A DNA stretch of 64,000 nt from Bacillus piscicola (lineage in GTDB: Bacteria; Bacillota; Bacilli; Bacillales; Marinococcaceae), in contig NZ_JAJJJF010000002.1 of assembly GCF_022458745.1 (NCBI RefSeq), positions 434,001 through 498,000 on the forward strand, written 5' to 3'. Position 1 is the stretch's first letter, and each line of letters opens with the position of its first letter. The notes below the pieces were generated by a model. It did not search any database. It saw only the letters and a program-made list of their open reading frames with translations, and was not told where the DNA came from. This document shows positions 52,911 to 62,200 of this stretch, piece after piece. The position numbers and the translations under genes are program-made.

Positions 52911-52961
52911 GCTACTTTTAAGTATAAAGAAAATTGTGTAAATGTCAAGAAGAAGACGAAA

Positions 52962-52995
52962 AAAAGAAAGGAGCGGCCATGTGCGACTGACCGCT
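52962..52995 (-). terminator. terminator of the aro-trp-his-tyr operon
   Basis: On the minus strand AGCGG and CCGCT, separated by about 14 bases, are followed by CCTTTCTTTTTTTC, directly after the tyrA stop. Confidence 0.55.
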
Positions 52996-53005
52996 GTCCT
53001 CTGAT

Positions 53006-54106
53006 TTAATCCGTTACGTACGTATCGTACAAAGCGTTCTCTAAATAGCGGCGCGCCTCTACCCTGTCCTCATCCGAACGAAATGTTAAGCGCAGGACCC
53101 CCATGATGTCTTCTCTTGTCTCAATGATACGGATATTCGTAATGCTGATGCCTGCTTTCCCTAGTATTCCGGTCACATCGGAAATGACGCCGGGATGGTC
53201 GGGGACATCGACAAAAAGATCATAAAACGCCGGGATAGCGCCTTTTTCTCTGGAAGGCAGCCCATCACGAAACGCTTTCGCTGTAGCAAAATACTCAAAG
53301 ATCTTCTCGCCATTCTCCGCATCGAGCATCTCTTCCACACGCCCAATCTCTAATTTAAATTGGCGCAAGAGCGATAAGATCGTGTTCTTGTTATGTAAAA
53401 GAACGTCTCTCCACATGATGGGACTTGCAGACGCAATACGTGTAATATCACGAAAACCGCCGGCTGCCAGCCGTGAGACCAGTTCATCTTCTTTTTCTAC
53501 ATCTCTTACTTGCTGGACAAGCCCAGCAGCCACAATGTGCGGAAGGTGGCTGATCAACCCGGCAAGCTTATCATGCTGCTCTGGTTTCATTTCGATAAAC
53601 CGTGCTTTCGTTCCTTTCAACCAATTTTGTAATTGAATAATTTTATTGGCATTTGCCTGCTCACTTGGAGTTAGAATGTAGAATGCATTTTCAAATAGGT
53701 GAGCACGCGCTGACTCTACGCCGCTCTTATGAGAACCAGCCATCGGGTGGCCTCCGATGAAGGTTACCTCTTGCTCCGATAACTGTTTCGCTTTTTCAAA
53801 GATCTTCGTTTTCGTGCTTCCTACATCCGTTATGATGGCGCCTTTTTTAAGAGGTAGGCCGCTCATCTCTTCAATTAATGATTCTGTCTTCGTGACGGGT
53901 GCTGCTAAGATGATTAAGTCAGCATCCTGTATTCCCGCCTCCATATCCATTGCGCACTCGTCGATCACGCCTAATGAACATGCGAGCTTTAATTGTTCTT
54001 CATTAATATCTACTCCGGTGATGTGGGCGGTGTGTTCTCTCTTAATAGATAGGGCTATGGATCCCCCAATAAGCCCCATACCGATTATGCATATTTTTCT
54101 TTCCAT
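53006..54106 (-). CDS. tyrA: prephenate dehydrogenase
   Basis: 366 residues. It oxidises prephenate to 4-hydroxyphenylpyruvate for tyrosine. The NAD site is IIGMGLIGGSIAL at residue 6. The prephenate site has GGHPMAGSHKSGVE near 118 and the arginine/histidine segment LISHLPHIVA near 188. A C-terminal ACT domain from about residue 297 (LFVDVPDHPGVISDVTGILG) suggests feedback by an aromatic amino acid. It is the last gene of the operon; aroE does not follow. Confidence 0.95.
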   Translation of the reverse strand: MERKICIIGMGLIGGSIALSIKREHTAHITGVDINEEQLKLACSLGVIDECAMDMEAGIQDADLIILAAPVTKTESLIEEMSGLPLKKGAIITDVGSTKTKIFEKAKQLSEQEVTFIGGHPMAGSHKSGVESARAHLFENAFYILTPSEQANANKIIQLQNWLKGTKARFIEMKPEQHDKLAGLISHLPHIVAAGLVQQVRDVEKEDELVSRLAAGGFRDITRIASASPIMWRDVLLHNKNTILSLLRQFKLEIGRVEEMLDAENGEKIFEYFATAKAFRDGLPSREKGAIPAFYDLFVDVPDHPGVISDVTGILGKAGISITNIRIIETREDIMGVLRLTFRSDEDRVEARRYLENALYDTYVTD

Positions 54107-54161
54107 TACAAAGGCCTCTCTTTCGCTATTGCCGAGGCATACGCCGAGAAATGATTATATG

Positions 54162-55259
54162 TTAATTCGCACGATGCTCTGCTAAGCACTCTTCCAGCGC
54201 TTTTAAAAAGAGTTGATTTTGTCGATCCGTTCCGACAGTCACACGGATCGCGCGCGGGAATCCAAGTGCTTCGCCTGAGCGGACGATAAAACCTTTCTTT
54301 AGGAGCGCATCAAACATAACATTTCCGAGTATTCCTGTTTCCATCAACATGAAATTTGTTTGAGACGGCAGAAACGAGAGATCATGCTTCTTACAAAAAT
54401 CCTCAAACTGCTTTAGTCCCTGATTGTTTTTCTCTCGGCACTCCTCAAGATGCGCTTGATCGCCAAGCGCTGCGATCGCCGCAGCCTGAGCCGCTGTACT
54501 CGTATTAAACGGCGGACGGATCGGGTCAAGAAGCGCGATAAGGTCTTCTGCTCCGACACCGTAGCCGATGCGCAGCGAGGCAAGACCGTACGCTTTTGAA
54601 AAGGTCCGTAGAATCATTAAATTATCGTAATCGTCTAAATAAGAAAGTGTATCCGGATAATCTTCCGCTGTGACATACTCTTTGTAAGCCTCATCGGAGA
54701 CGACAAGAACATCGTCCGGAACCCGTTTTAAAAACAGCTCGAACTCATCTCTCGTGGTATACGTGCCAGATGGATTATTCGGATTGCACACCCAAACGAT
54801 TCGCGTATTTTCATCGATTTTCTCCAGCATGCTCTCCAAATCATGTGCCCCGTCCTTTAGAGGCACTTCTCTAATTTCTGCCCCTTCCACCACCGCGTTA
54901 TGCTTGTACTGAGAGAAGGATGGGGTCGCCATAACGGTGTTCGTTTCCGGGCCTAACATCGCCCGACACAGCATTAAGATAACTTCATCCGAACCCGCGC
55001 CAAATAACAATTGTTCCGGCCTTACATTCAAATGCGCGGCTACTGCCGTGCGAACCTCTGCCGCATATCCATCTGGATAAATTTCTGCCTGAGCGGCTGC
55101 CTGCTTCATCGCGTCTATTGCTTGCGGGGAAGGGCCATATGGATTTTCATTCGAAGCCAACTTATGTACTTCCGATAACCCTAGTTCTTTTTGGACCTCT
55201 TCGATTGGTTTGCCCGGCTGGTAGGGCTCCATACCTAATAATTGCTTTTTCACTTTCAT
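54162..55259 (-). CDS. hisC: histidinol-phosphate/aromatic aminotransferase
   Basis: 365 residues, class II PLP aminotransferase. Motifs are SNENPYGPSPQAI near residue 40, VCNPNNPSGTY near 155, SDEAYKEYV near 188, and the PLP lysine in TFSKAYGLASLRIGYG near 220. In this operon position it serves both histidine synthesis and the last step to tyrosine and phenylalanine. The ATG at 55259 has GAGGTG seven bases upstream. It lies 45 bases after trpA. Confidence 0.94.
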   Translation of the reverse strand: MKVKKQLLGMEPYQPGKPIEEVQKELGLSEVHKLASNENPYGPSPQAIDAMKQAAAQAEIYPDGYAAEVRTAVAAHLNVRPEQLLFGAGSDEVILMLCRAMLGPETNTVMATPSFSQYKHNAVVEGAEIREVPLKDGAHDLESMLEKIDENTRIVWVCNPNNPSGTYTTRDEFELFLKRVPDDVLVVSDEAYKEYVTAEDYPDTLSYLDDYDNLMILRTFSKAYGLASLRIGYGVGAEDLIALLDPIRPPFNTSTAAQAAAIAALGDQAHLEECREKNNQGLKQFEDFCKKHDLSFLPSQTNFMLMETGILGNVMFDALLKKGFIVRSGEALGFPRAIRVTVGTDRQNQLFLKALEECLAEHRAN

Positions 55260-55304
55260 GTCTTGGCACCTCACATCGGAAAATTAGTTCACCTTCTCCT
55301 TATG

Positions 55305-56111
55305 TTACGACGAAATAAGCGAAGAGACAAACGTTTTTATTTCCGTTAACGCCTTTTCCCTATCTTTACTATCCGTCAATGACTCAAGACGCTCCTCGAC
55401 CTGCCTCATGATGGCACTGCCGACGATCACCCCATCACAGCTTTCGGCAAGGCCTTTGACGTGTTCCTTTTTTGAAATCCCAAATCCTACTGCTACCGGA
55501 ACAGCGCTGTTTTGTTTAACCGTTTCGATAAACGTAAACGCCTCGGGTGGAAAAGATTCCCTCGTTCCCGTAACTCCTAAGCTTGAAACGCAATACAAAA
55601 AGCCTTCCGCCCGTTCTGCTATTTTCTTGATGCGTGTAGACGACGTCGGGGCTACGAGGGAAATGTTGACAAGTCCCCTCTCTTTCGCATGCGCATTTAC
55701 CTTTTCACTTTCTTCAAAAGGAAGGTCCGGGATTAACACCCCGTCCGCCTCGACCTCCTTGGCATAGTCTAAAAATGCCGTCTCGCCCATTTGCAGCACT
55801 GGATTGTAATACGTGAAAATAATGACTGGAATGCTTAATCCTCTTTGCCGCATGGCGGGTACAAGATTCATAGCGGCCCGCAAATTCATTCCTTGCTTTA
55901 ACGCCCGCAGTGCCGAGCGCTGCAAGGCCGGCCCATCCGCCAACGGATCCGAGTAAGGAATACCAAGTTCCAAAATATGGGCACCTGCTTCCTCCATCGC
56001 AAGCGCTAACTCAATCGTCGTTTCCGCATCGGGATCTCCTGCCATAATAAAGGGAATAAACAGGGGATATTCTGCTGTTGCAGCTGCTTCATATACGTTT
56101 TTTCTGCTCAT
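55305..56111 (-). CDS. trpA: tryptophan synthase alpha chain
   Basis: 268 residues, TIM barrel. It cleaves indole-glycerol phosphate to indole. The catalytic glutamate is in [16 protein letters not shown] near residue 48, the catalytic aspartate in [11 protein letters not shown] near 124, and phosphate loops lie in VTGTRESFP and VAVGFGISK. It overlaps trpB by four bases, which couples the two subunits. Confidence 0.96.
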   Translation of the reverse strand: MSRKNVYEAAATAEYPLFIPFIMAGDPDAETTIELALAMEEAGAHILELGIPYSDPLADGPALQRSALRALKQGMNLRAAMNLVPAMRQRGLSIPVIIFTYYNPVLQMGETAFLDYAKEVEADGVLIPDLPFEESEKVNAHAKERGLVNISLVAPTSSTRIKKIAERAEGFLYCVSSLGVTGTRESFPPEAFTFIETVKQNSAVPVAVGFGISKKEHVKGLAESCDGVIVGSAIMRQVEERLESLTDSKDREKALTEIKTFVSSLISS

Positions 56112-57307
56112 TCTCCCGACTCCTTTTCCATTGCTTCTTTTATTGAATTCACATCTTTGTCACCGCGCCCTGATAAACAAATCACAATAGATTCGCTTTT
56201 CTTCATCGTTTTTGCTTTTTCAAAGGCGAGATGAAGGGCGTGTGCTGATTCAATGGCCGGAAGAATGCCCTCGGTTCTCGTCAACACCGACAAAGCAGCT
56301 AGCGCTTCTTGATCGGTTACGCCTTCATAATCAACCCGTCCGCTTTCAGATAAATAAGCGTGTTCCGGCCCGATTCCCGGATAGTCTAAGCCGGCTGAAA
56401 TCGAGTACGGCTCAGTAATCTGCCCGTGTTCGTCTTGTATCAAATACGTAAGCGAGCCGTGGATCACCCCTTTTGTCCCTTTCGTAATCGTCGCCGCGTG
56501 TTTGTCCGTGGCGAGTCCTTTACCAGCAGCTTCTGCCCCGTACAGCTTCACGTCGTCCTCTAAGAGAGGATAAAACATTCCCATCGCGTTGCTGCCGCCG
56601 CCGACACACGCAACGGCTGCATCCGGAAGGGTCGCTTCCTTTTCTTGAAACTGGCGTTTTGTTTCATCGCCAATGACACGTTGAAAATCGCGAACAATAC
56701 GCGGATACGGGTGCGGCCCGACGACGGAACCAATTAAATAGAACGTATCTTCCACGTTTGCCACCCAGTAGCGTATCGCCTCATTGGTCGCATCTTTTAA
56801 CGTTTTGCTCCCGGAAACAGCCGGAACGACTTCAGCCCCGAGCAATTCCATCCGAAATACATTTAACGCTTGGCGGCGCATGTCTTCCTCGCCCATAAAT
56901 ACTTTGCACTCGAGGCCTAAGCGGGCACAGACGGTCGCGGCCGCCACGCCGTGCTGGCCGGCACCGGTTTCTGCTACTATTTTCGTTTTTCCCATTCTTT
57001 TGGCGAGCAATGCCTGTCCAACGGCGTTATTTAATTTATGCGCCCCTGTATGAAGCAGGTCTTCTCTTTTTAAATAGATTTTCGCCCCGCCGAGCTTCTC
57101 TGTCATCCGTTCCGCAAACGTGAGCGGAGTCGGACGTCCGGCGTATTCCGCGAGTGTGTGCGTATATTCATCCATAAAATCACGATCATTCCAAGCCTCT
57201 TGAAAGGATTGCTCTAGTTCTTCTAATGCATACATTAACGTTTCAGGAACAAACTGACCGCCAAATGTACCGAAGCGGCCATTTTTATCTGGGTAAGCAC
57301 TAATCAT
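56108..57307 (-). CDS. trpB: tryptophan synthase beta chain
   Basis: 399 residues. It joins indole and serine to tryptophan. The PLP lysine is in [19 protein letters not shown] near residue 87, with [10 protein letters not shown] near 110 and the PLP phosphate loop [10 protein letters not shown] near 233. It overlaps trpF by eight bases and trpA by four. Confidence 0.96.
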   Translation of the reverse strand: MISAYPDKNGRFGTFGGQFVPETLMYALEELEQSFQEAWNDRDFMDEYTHTLAEYAGRPTPLTFAERMTEKLGGAKIYLKREDLLHTGAHKLNNAVGQALLAKRMGKTKIVAETGAGQHGVAAATVCARLGLECKVFMGEEDMRRQALNVFRMELLGAEVVPAVSGSKTLKDATNEAIRYWVANVEDTFYLIGSVVGPHPYPRIVRDFQRVIGDETKRQFQEKEATLPDAAVACVGGGSNAMGMFYPLLEDDVKLYGAEAAGKGLATDKHAATITKGTKGVIHGSLTYLIQDEHGQITEPYSISAGLDYPGIGPEHAYLSESGRVDYEGVTDQEALAALSVLTRTEGILPAIESAHALHLAFEKAKTMKKSESIVICLSGRGDKDVNSIKEAMEKESGE

Positions 57308-57941
57308 CGTTTAGCCTCTTTTCTAACTCATGTATTAAATGTTTATCTTTCTTACCATTCTGTTCAATACCGCTTGAGAGATCAATCCCCCAAGGATGGT
57401 AGGAAAGAAGATTTTCAATATTAGCGGGAGTAATACCGCCTGCAATCAAAACAGGTATCCGCTCGTCCTTACCGAATTGGACGTAGCGAGGCACGTGTCC
57501 CCAGTCAAAACTTTTTCCCGTTCCTCCCCAGGCACCTTTTACTTTTGCATCGATCACGAAACCGTCCACGAACGGCAAGTATTTTTTCATTTTGTCAAGC
57601 GTGTACTCGTCGTGGGGCAATGCTTTCCAGACGATTGTCCCGGTGACCTCTTTCACTTCTCCTGCTTCTTCTGGAGATTCGGCTCCATGCAGCTGAATAA
57701 TATCAGGATGTAAAACAGCTGCCGAACTCCTTATTTCGTGAAGCGGTGCGTTTACAAAAAGAGCTGCCACCTTCTTACCAGGCAGCTTATGCCTGTCAAG
57801 CCAGGAAGCAGCTTCGTTTGGGTGGACCTTGCGCTTGCTTTCTGCCATTACGAACCCGACGTAATCCGCCCTCGAGTGATTTGCCGTGATCACATCTTCT
57901 TCTGAATGAAGCCCACACAACTTAAGATAAGGAGGAGCCAT
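57300..57941 (-). CDS. trpF: phosphoribosylanthranilate isomerase
   Basis: 213 residues, TIM barrel. The catalytic cysteine is in [11 protein letters not shown] at residue 8 and the aspartate in [13 protein letters not shown] near 130. [11 protein letters not shown] and [14 protein letters not shown] are family markers. It overlaps trpC by 20 bases and trpB by 8. Confidence 0.95.
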   Translation of the reverse strand: MAPPYLKLCGLHSEEDVITANHSRADYVGFVMAESKRKVHPNEAASWLDRHKLPGKKVAALFVNAPLHEIRSSAAVLHPDIIQLHGAESPEEAGEVKEVTGTIVWKALPHDEYTLDKMKKYLPFVDGFVIDAKVKGAWGGTGKSFDWGHVPRYVQFGKDERIPVLIAGGITPANIENLLSYHPWGIDLSSGIEQNGKKDKHLIHELEKRLNDD

Positions 57942-58698
57942 GGATCTCTTCCCCTTTTAATGAACGAACGGCTTCTGACACATCGTCCTGCCTCATTAAG
58001 GACTCCCCGACGAGAACGGCTTTCGCGCCGGCACGTTTAACGATTTGAAGATCTTCATGCGTATGAATGCCGCTCTCACTCACCAACACGCTTTCCGGCG
58101 GCACAAAGGCCTGCAACTGTTCTGTCGTGTGAAGGGACGTCTCAAATGTGTGTAAATCACGGTTGTTAACGCCAATTATAGCAGGTTTGAACTTATTCAG
58201 CACCCGTTCGAGTTCACTCTCGGTATGAAATTCCACTAGGACTTCCAAACCGCTTTCATGAGCAGCTTCATACAATTCATGCAGCTGTTCGGTCTCGAGT
58301 GCGGCCGCAATTAACAAAATCGCATCCGCCCCGATCCGGACGCTTTCTTCAATCTGAATGGCATCAATGATAAAATCCTTTCGTAATACAGGAACAGATA
58401 CGCGCTCTTTAACAGCCGTTAAATAATCGCGATGCCCCTGAAAATAGTCCGTATCCGTTAAGACAGAGATCGCAGCCGCTCCACCTTTTTCGTACCCTTC
58501 TGCAATCTGAACCGGATCGAAATTAGAACGGATCAATCCTTTTGACGGGGATGCTTTTTTCACTTCGGCGATCACTTGAATGTCATTTTCTCTCTTTTGC
58601 AGAGCGCTCTTTAGGGAATAGCGGTGAACATTTACGGCTTCCGGCATCCTTACTTGCGTAATTTCTTCTTTTTTTGTCCTAATAATTTTGTTAAGCAT
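57922..58698 (-). CDS. trpC: indole-3-glycerol phosphate synthase
   Basis: 258 residues, TIM barrel. VIAEVKKASPSKGLIR near residue 43 holds the catalytic lysine and glutamate, followed by VLRKDFIID near 105, IGVNNRDLHTFE near 178 and VSESGI near 205. It overlaps trpD by eight bases. Confidence 0.96.
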   Translation of the reverse strand: MLNKIIRTKKEEITQVRMPEAVNVHRYSLKSALQKRENDIQVIAEVKKASPSKGLIRSNFDPVQIAEGYEKGGAAAISVLTDTDYFQGHRDYLTAVKERVSVPVLRKDFIIDAIQIEESVRIGADAILLIAAALETEQLHELYEAAHESGLEVLVEFHTESELERVLNKFKPAIIGVNNRDLHTFETSLHTTEQLQAFVPPESVLVSESGIHTHEDLQIVKRAGAKAVLVGESLMRQDDVSEAVRSLKGEEIHGSSLS

Positions 58699-59716
58699 GC
58701 TGTTTTTCCACCTTTTCTTTTTGCAAATCAGTCAATTTCTGCAGGATCGTTCCGTTTTCAATGGCTGCGTTTGCTTCATGGACACCTTCCTTTAAAGAAG
58801 ATGCAGCATTCGCAACGTAAAGACCCGCAGCAACGTTCATGATAAGAATATCTTTTGCCGCACCTTTTGTATTTCCTTGAAAAATATTTTTTATCAAGTG
58901 AGCACTCTCCGCCGCATTATTCACCTGGGCCGGCTGGATTCCCGCGCTTGCAAGACCTAACTCCTCAGGAGAAATCGTATACTGCTGGATCTCGCCGCCT
59001 GCCAACTCCGTGATATGTGTTCTGCCGGTTATGGTCACTTCATCTAAGCCGTCTTCCCCGGTTACGAACAGCGCCCGCTCTGTTCCGAGCCGCTGAAGGG
59101 TTTGTGCCATTTTCAAACCGTACTGTTTATCGAATACCCCCACGACCTGCGCTCCTGCATTCGCAGGATTGGTAAGCGGACCGAGGATATTAAAGATCGT
59201 ACGAAACCCGATTTCTTTTCGCGGCGATACAGCATGCTTCATCGCCGTATGGTAAAGCGGAGCAAATAGAAACGTCATGTTTTTCTCACGAAGAGCCGAC
59301 GCCGCCTCTAGAGGATCGGTTTGCACACCGAGCCCAAGCTCATCCATGACATCGGCACTGCCGCTTTTCGAGGAGACAGAACGGTTGCCGTGTTTGGCCA
59401 CCTTAATCCCGAAAGCAGACAAAGCGATCGCGGAAGCAGTCGAAATGTTGTAGGTCGAGCTTTTGTCTCCCCCAGTCCCACACGTATCGATAACAAATGA
59501 TTCGGTATGAGGAATGGTAACAACGTGATCGCGCATCGATCTGGTAAAACCAGTCATTTCCTCGACTGTTTCACCGCGAAAACGCAACACTGTAAGGAAG
59601 CTCGCAATCTGGCTTTGGGTTGCCTTACCCGCCATGATATCGTCCATTACCGTTTTCGCTTCTATTTCTGTGAGTGTTTTCCCTTCAATACACGCGTTCA
59701 ATATATCTTTCATCAT
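58691..59716 (-). CDS. trpD: anthranilate phosphoribosyltransferase
   Basis: 341 residues. The phosphoribosyl site is DTCGTGGDKSSTYNIS near residue 75, then KHGNRSVSSKSGSADV near 104. The ATG pair at 59716 (MMKDIL) has GGAGG nine bases upstream and lies 32 bases inside trpE. A longer in-frame start would overlap trpE further and lacks a site. Confidence 0.95.
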   Translation of the reverse strand: MMKDILNACIEGKTLTEIEAKTVMDDIMAGKATQSQIASFLTVLRFRGETVEEMTGFTRSMRDHVVTIPHTESFVIDTCGTGGDKSSTYNISTASAIALSAFGIKVAKHGNRSVSSKSGSADVMDELGLGVQTDPLEAASALREKNMTFLFAPLYHTAMKHAVSPRKEIGFRTIFNILGPLTNPANAGAQVVGVFDKQYGLKMAQTLQRLGTERALFVTGEDGLDEVTITGRTHITELAGGEIQQYTISPEELGLASAGIQPAQVNNAAESAHLIKNIFQGNTKGAAKDILIMNVAAGLYVANAASSLKEGVHEANAAIENGTILQKLTDLQKEKVEKQHA

Positions 59717-61223
59717 TCTTTCGCTCCTCCCTCTTCGAACCAAACATGCTTTCCGCTGCTTCAATTGCCTTCAATAAGGCCGCGGCTTTGTTTTGCGTCT
59801 CTTGAAATTCATTTTCCGGTACCGAGTCGGCCACGATCCCGGCCCCAGCTTGCACGCGTGCCTTGCCGTTTTTCACGATCATCGTCCGGATCGCGATACA
59901 GGAATCAATATTGCCGTCATACCCGAGATAACAGACAGCCCCGGCGTAAATCCCGCGTCGGTCGGGCTCCAACTCTTTAATGATTTCCATTGCCCGGAAT
60001 TTCGGCGCCCCGGAGACCGTTCCAGCAGGAAATGAAGCTTCAAGCGCTTCAATCGGCCGCATCTCAGCCGACAGTCTCCCCGTTACTTTCGAAATAATAT
60101 GAATGACGTGCGAAAATTTACCGATTTCAAGAAGTACTGGCGTTTCCACCGATCCATATTGCGACACCCGTCCTACATCATTACGGGCAAGATCTACCAG
60201 CATATAATGCTCGGCGATTTCTTTTTCGTCCTGTAAAAGGTCCTCGCTGAGAAGGTCATCTTCCGCTGCATTTCTGCCCCGTTTTCTCGTACCTGCGATG
60301 GGGTGGATTTCCACATGCTCCTCTTGCACTTGGATTAAACGCTCCGGTGAACTGCCGACGACTTCGGTCTCCCCGAGCTTTAAATAAAATAAATACGGAG
60401 ACGGATTGATCATGCGCAGCGCCCGGTAAATGTCAAAAGCGGAAACAGTGATTTCCGTTTCAAAGCACTGCGATAATACAGCCTGAAACACGTCACCCGC
60501 TTTAATGTATTCCTTGATTTTCTCCACATCTCGCAAAAACTTCTCTTTCGGGTAATTGGAGACAACTTTTTCAAAATCCGCTGCATCGAATAACTCCAGT
60601 GGAGAGATGAACGCTTCTTCCTTGATGCCTGCCGTGAATTGCTGCATCTTTTGTGTTACTATTCGTCGGCAGCGTTCGTAACGAGTGGCCGCATCTGACA
60701 CTTGATCATCATCAAAGTGAATAAACGTGATCTCCTTCGTGTCATGATCAATAGCAATAAGCGTTTCGCAAAATAGGAAGTGAACGTCTTCCTCCCGTTC
60801 CTTGTCCCGTTCTGTCTGTAATTCCGTTTCAAAGTCATCAACACTGTCGTAGGGAATGACGCCGACAGCGCCGCCCTTAAATGGGATCGGTCCCGGCAGT
60901 GTTCCTGGATTCAGCCAAGCAATCGCCTCATCAAACAGCTGCGCCAGGTCATCATTTTCTAACAGAATTTCATTTTTTTCATCAGTAAATTGATAAGTAC
61001 CGCCTTTTCCTTTGATCGTGTAGCGGGGGGTCAAGCCGATAAAGGAAAAACGCGACCACGGTGATCCTTCATCTTTACTTTCGAGCAAAAACACGGCGTC
61101 TTCACGAAACTTTTGAAACATTTCGATCGGGGTTACCGTATCGGTAAAAAAACGTCTTACATAGGGAACCATTTTATACTGAAAGGTTTGTTCCTCATAG
61201 GAACGGAAAGATGTCTCGGACAT
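59685..61223 (-). CDS. trpE: anthranilate synthase component I
   Basis: 512 residues. Chorismate to anthranilate with glutamine-derived ammonia. The tryptophan feedback site is visible as LLESKDEG near residue 47. The chorismate domain has SSPERLIQ, IAGTRKRGR, VDLARNDVGRVS and GTVSGAPKFRAME. No trpG is adjacent; as in B. subtilis the amidotransferase is probably shared with folate synthesis elsewhere. AGAGGTG precedes the ATG. It is the first gene behind the TRAP-type leader. Confidence 0.96.
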   Translation of the reverse strand: MSETSFRSYEEQTFQYKMVPYVRRFFTDTVTPIEMFQKFREDAVFLLESKDEGSPWSRFSFIGLTPRYTIKGKGGTYQFTDEKNEILLENDDLAQLFDEAIAWLNPGTLPGPIPFKGGAVGVIPYDSVDDFETELQTERDKEREEDVHFLFCETLIAIDHDTKEITFIHFDDDQVSDAATRYERCRRIVTQKMQQFTAGIKEEAFISPLELFDAADFEKVVSNYPKEKFLRDVEKIKEYIKAGDVFQAVLSQCFETEITVSAFDIYRALRMINPSPYLFYLKLGETEVVGSSPERLIQVQEEHVEIHPIAGTRKRGRNAAEDDLLSEDLLQDEKEIAEHYMLVDLARNDVGRVSQYGSVETPVLLEIGKFSHVIHIISKVTGRLSAEMRPIEALEASFPAGTVSGAPKFRAMEIIKELEPDRRGIYAGAVCYLGYDGNIDSCIAIRTMIVKNGKARVQAGAGIVADSVPENEFQETQNKAAALLKAIEAAESMFGSKREERKNDERYIERVY

Positions 61224-61323
61224 ATACGCTCACCTCTTCTATTTTAAGAAGAGAGCAGGAGGAAAGAGAGAAAGGAGTGCTGCCACCTTGGGCAGGCGAA
61301 AGCACGTGAAGAAAATGAACTAT

Positions 61324-61352
61324 AAAAAGCCTGAAACGACCAGTTTCAGGCT
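61324..61352 (-). terminator. trp leader attenuator terminator
   Basis: On the minus strand AGCCTGAAAC and GTTTCAGGCT are perfect complements around five bases and are followed by TTTTTA. It lies 100 bases before trpE and just after the NAG-triplet array, the expected layout of a TRAP attenuator. Confidence 0.92.
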
Positions 61353-61371
61353 GACGGAAATTCAAATAGGA

Positions 61372-61423
61372 CTCCGCTCAACTGTTCTCTGCTCTTCTCT
61401 CTCAACTGCACTCAACTATGCTA
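61372..61423 (-). promoter_or_regulatory. TRAP binding site in the trp leader
   Basis: On the minus strand eleven NAG triplets occur in 52 bases: two TAG, seven GAG and two CAG. Spacers are all two bases except one of a single base. Eleven triplets match the eleven-subunit TRAP ring. The terminator follows 20 bases downstream. TRAP loaded with tryptophan would bind here and favour the terminator. mtrB itself is not in the window. Confidence 0.9.
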
Positions 61424-61492
61424 TACTTATTTATTAAAGTCGTAATCTCTAAACTTCGTTCACTCTATACTCGGCTCAAATAATCTAATTTT

Positions 61493-61522
61493 AGTTTACA
61501 CGGTTTATTTCTCTTTTGTCAA
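61493..61522 (-). promoter_or_regulatory. trp operon promoter
   Basis: On the minus strand TTGACA (61522-61517) and TAAACT (61498-61493) are 18 bases apart. The leader to trpE would be about 260 bases. Confidence 0.8.
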
Positions 61523-61545
61523 CGGTAAATTAATGAGTGTATGCG

Positions 61546-61797
61546 TCACGTTTTTCTCTAAATGGTTATAAGAACAATACTTTCAATACTTTGTTTTTAC
61601 ACATCTACAACCAACTTCCAATCGCTCTGGGCGGACGCTTTCACCTTCAGGCACAAGCGCGACATCAGTTCGAAACTTCGCTCACGCTCGTTCTCACTGT
61701 GTCTTCTTAGCCGCGGGCAACGCTTCAGCTAACATGGTAAAGTAAAACCCTTTACCAAGTGGATCTTCAGCTCGTGCTGTTCCTCGTTAAATTAAAT
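61546..61797 (+). repeat. dispersed noncoding element, copy 4
   Basis: Near-identical to the 42.77 kb copy for its first 180 bases, then ends differently: GGTAAAG/CTTTACC forms a small hairpin at 61736-61756, followed by GATCTTCAGCTCGTGCTGTTCC. It lies between aroH and the trp promoter, inside the aro-trp supraoperon. Confidence 0.75.
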
Positions 61798-61831
61798 CAC
61801 TTATGAAACCGATTCACTGATAAAATGAGAC

Positions 61832-62200
61832 TCATTTTGTTTGGGATAAATCGGGTCGCAGCCGGGTGGCTTTGCGTAAGTAAATGTGTTTCACTTCTGA
61901 TTGTGCGCCTGCGATGTCTGCGGTGAGCATGACGCGGATGCATAGTGGCAGGCTTCCTGGTACCGGTATTTCTTGCGCGCACATTACCGGGACGTATTCC
62001 CATCCTTGAAACTGGCGGGTTGCTTTAGCAGGAAATGCGGCTTTTATGTCAGCTGTTACGGTAAACCAGATATTGGAAACGGACTCTGCTTCTAAGCTGT
62101 TCGCTTCGATCATTTCCGCTAACAGTTCTGTTGTTGCGCTTACAATCTCTTCTTCTCGGTCTTCTGAAATAGTAGTGGCCCCACGTACCCCTCGAATCAT
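61832..62200 (-). CDS. aroH: chorismate mutase, AroH type
   Basis: 122 residues, trimeric BsCM fold. It begins MIRGVRGATT, with the active-site arginine at position 7, and continues IEANSLEAESV, FTVTADIKAAFPAKA and the second arginine in LPLCIRVMLTAD near residue 88. It rearranges chorismate to prephenate. The ATG at 62200 overlaps the aroB stop by four bases, which supports this start over one 15 bases earlier. Confidence 0.95.
   Translation of the reverse strand: MIRGVRGATTISEDREEEIVSATTELLAEMIEANSLEAESVSNIWFTVTADIKAAFPAKATRQFQGWEYVPVMCAQEIPVPGSLPLCIRVMLTADIAGAQSEVKHIYLRKATRLRPDLSQTK

Noticed and set aside
61224-61550. T-box riboswitch before trpE
   Set aside because: No T-box consensus or specifier stem is visible; the NAG triplets and terminator fit TRAP instead.
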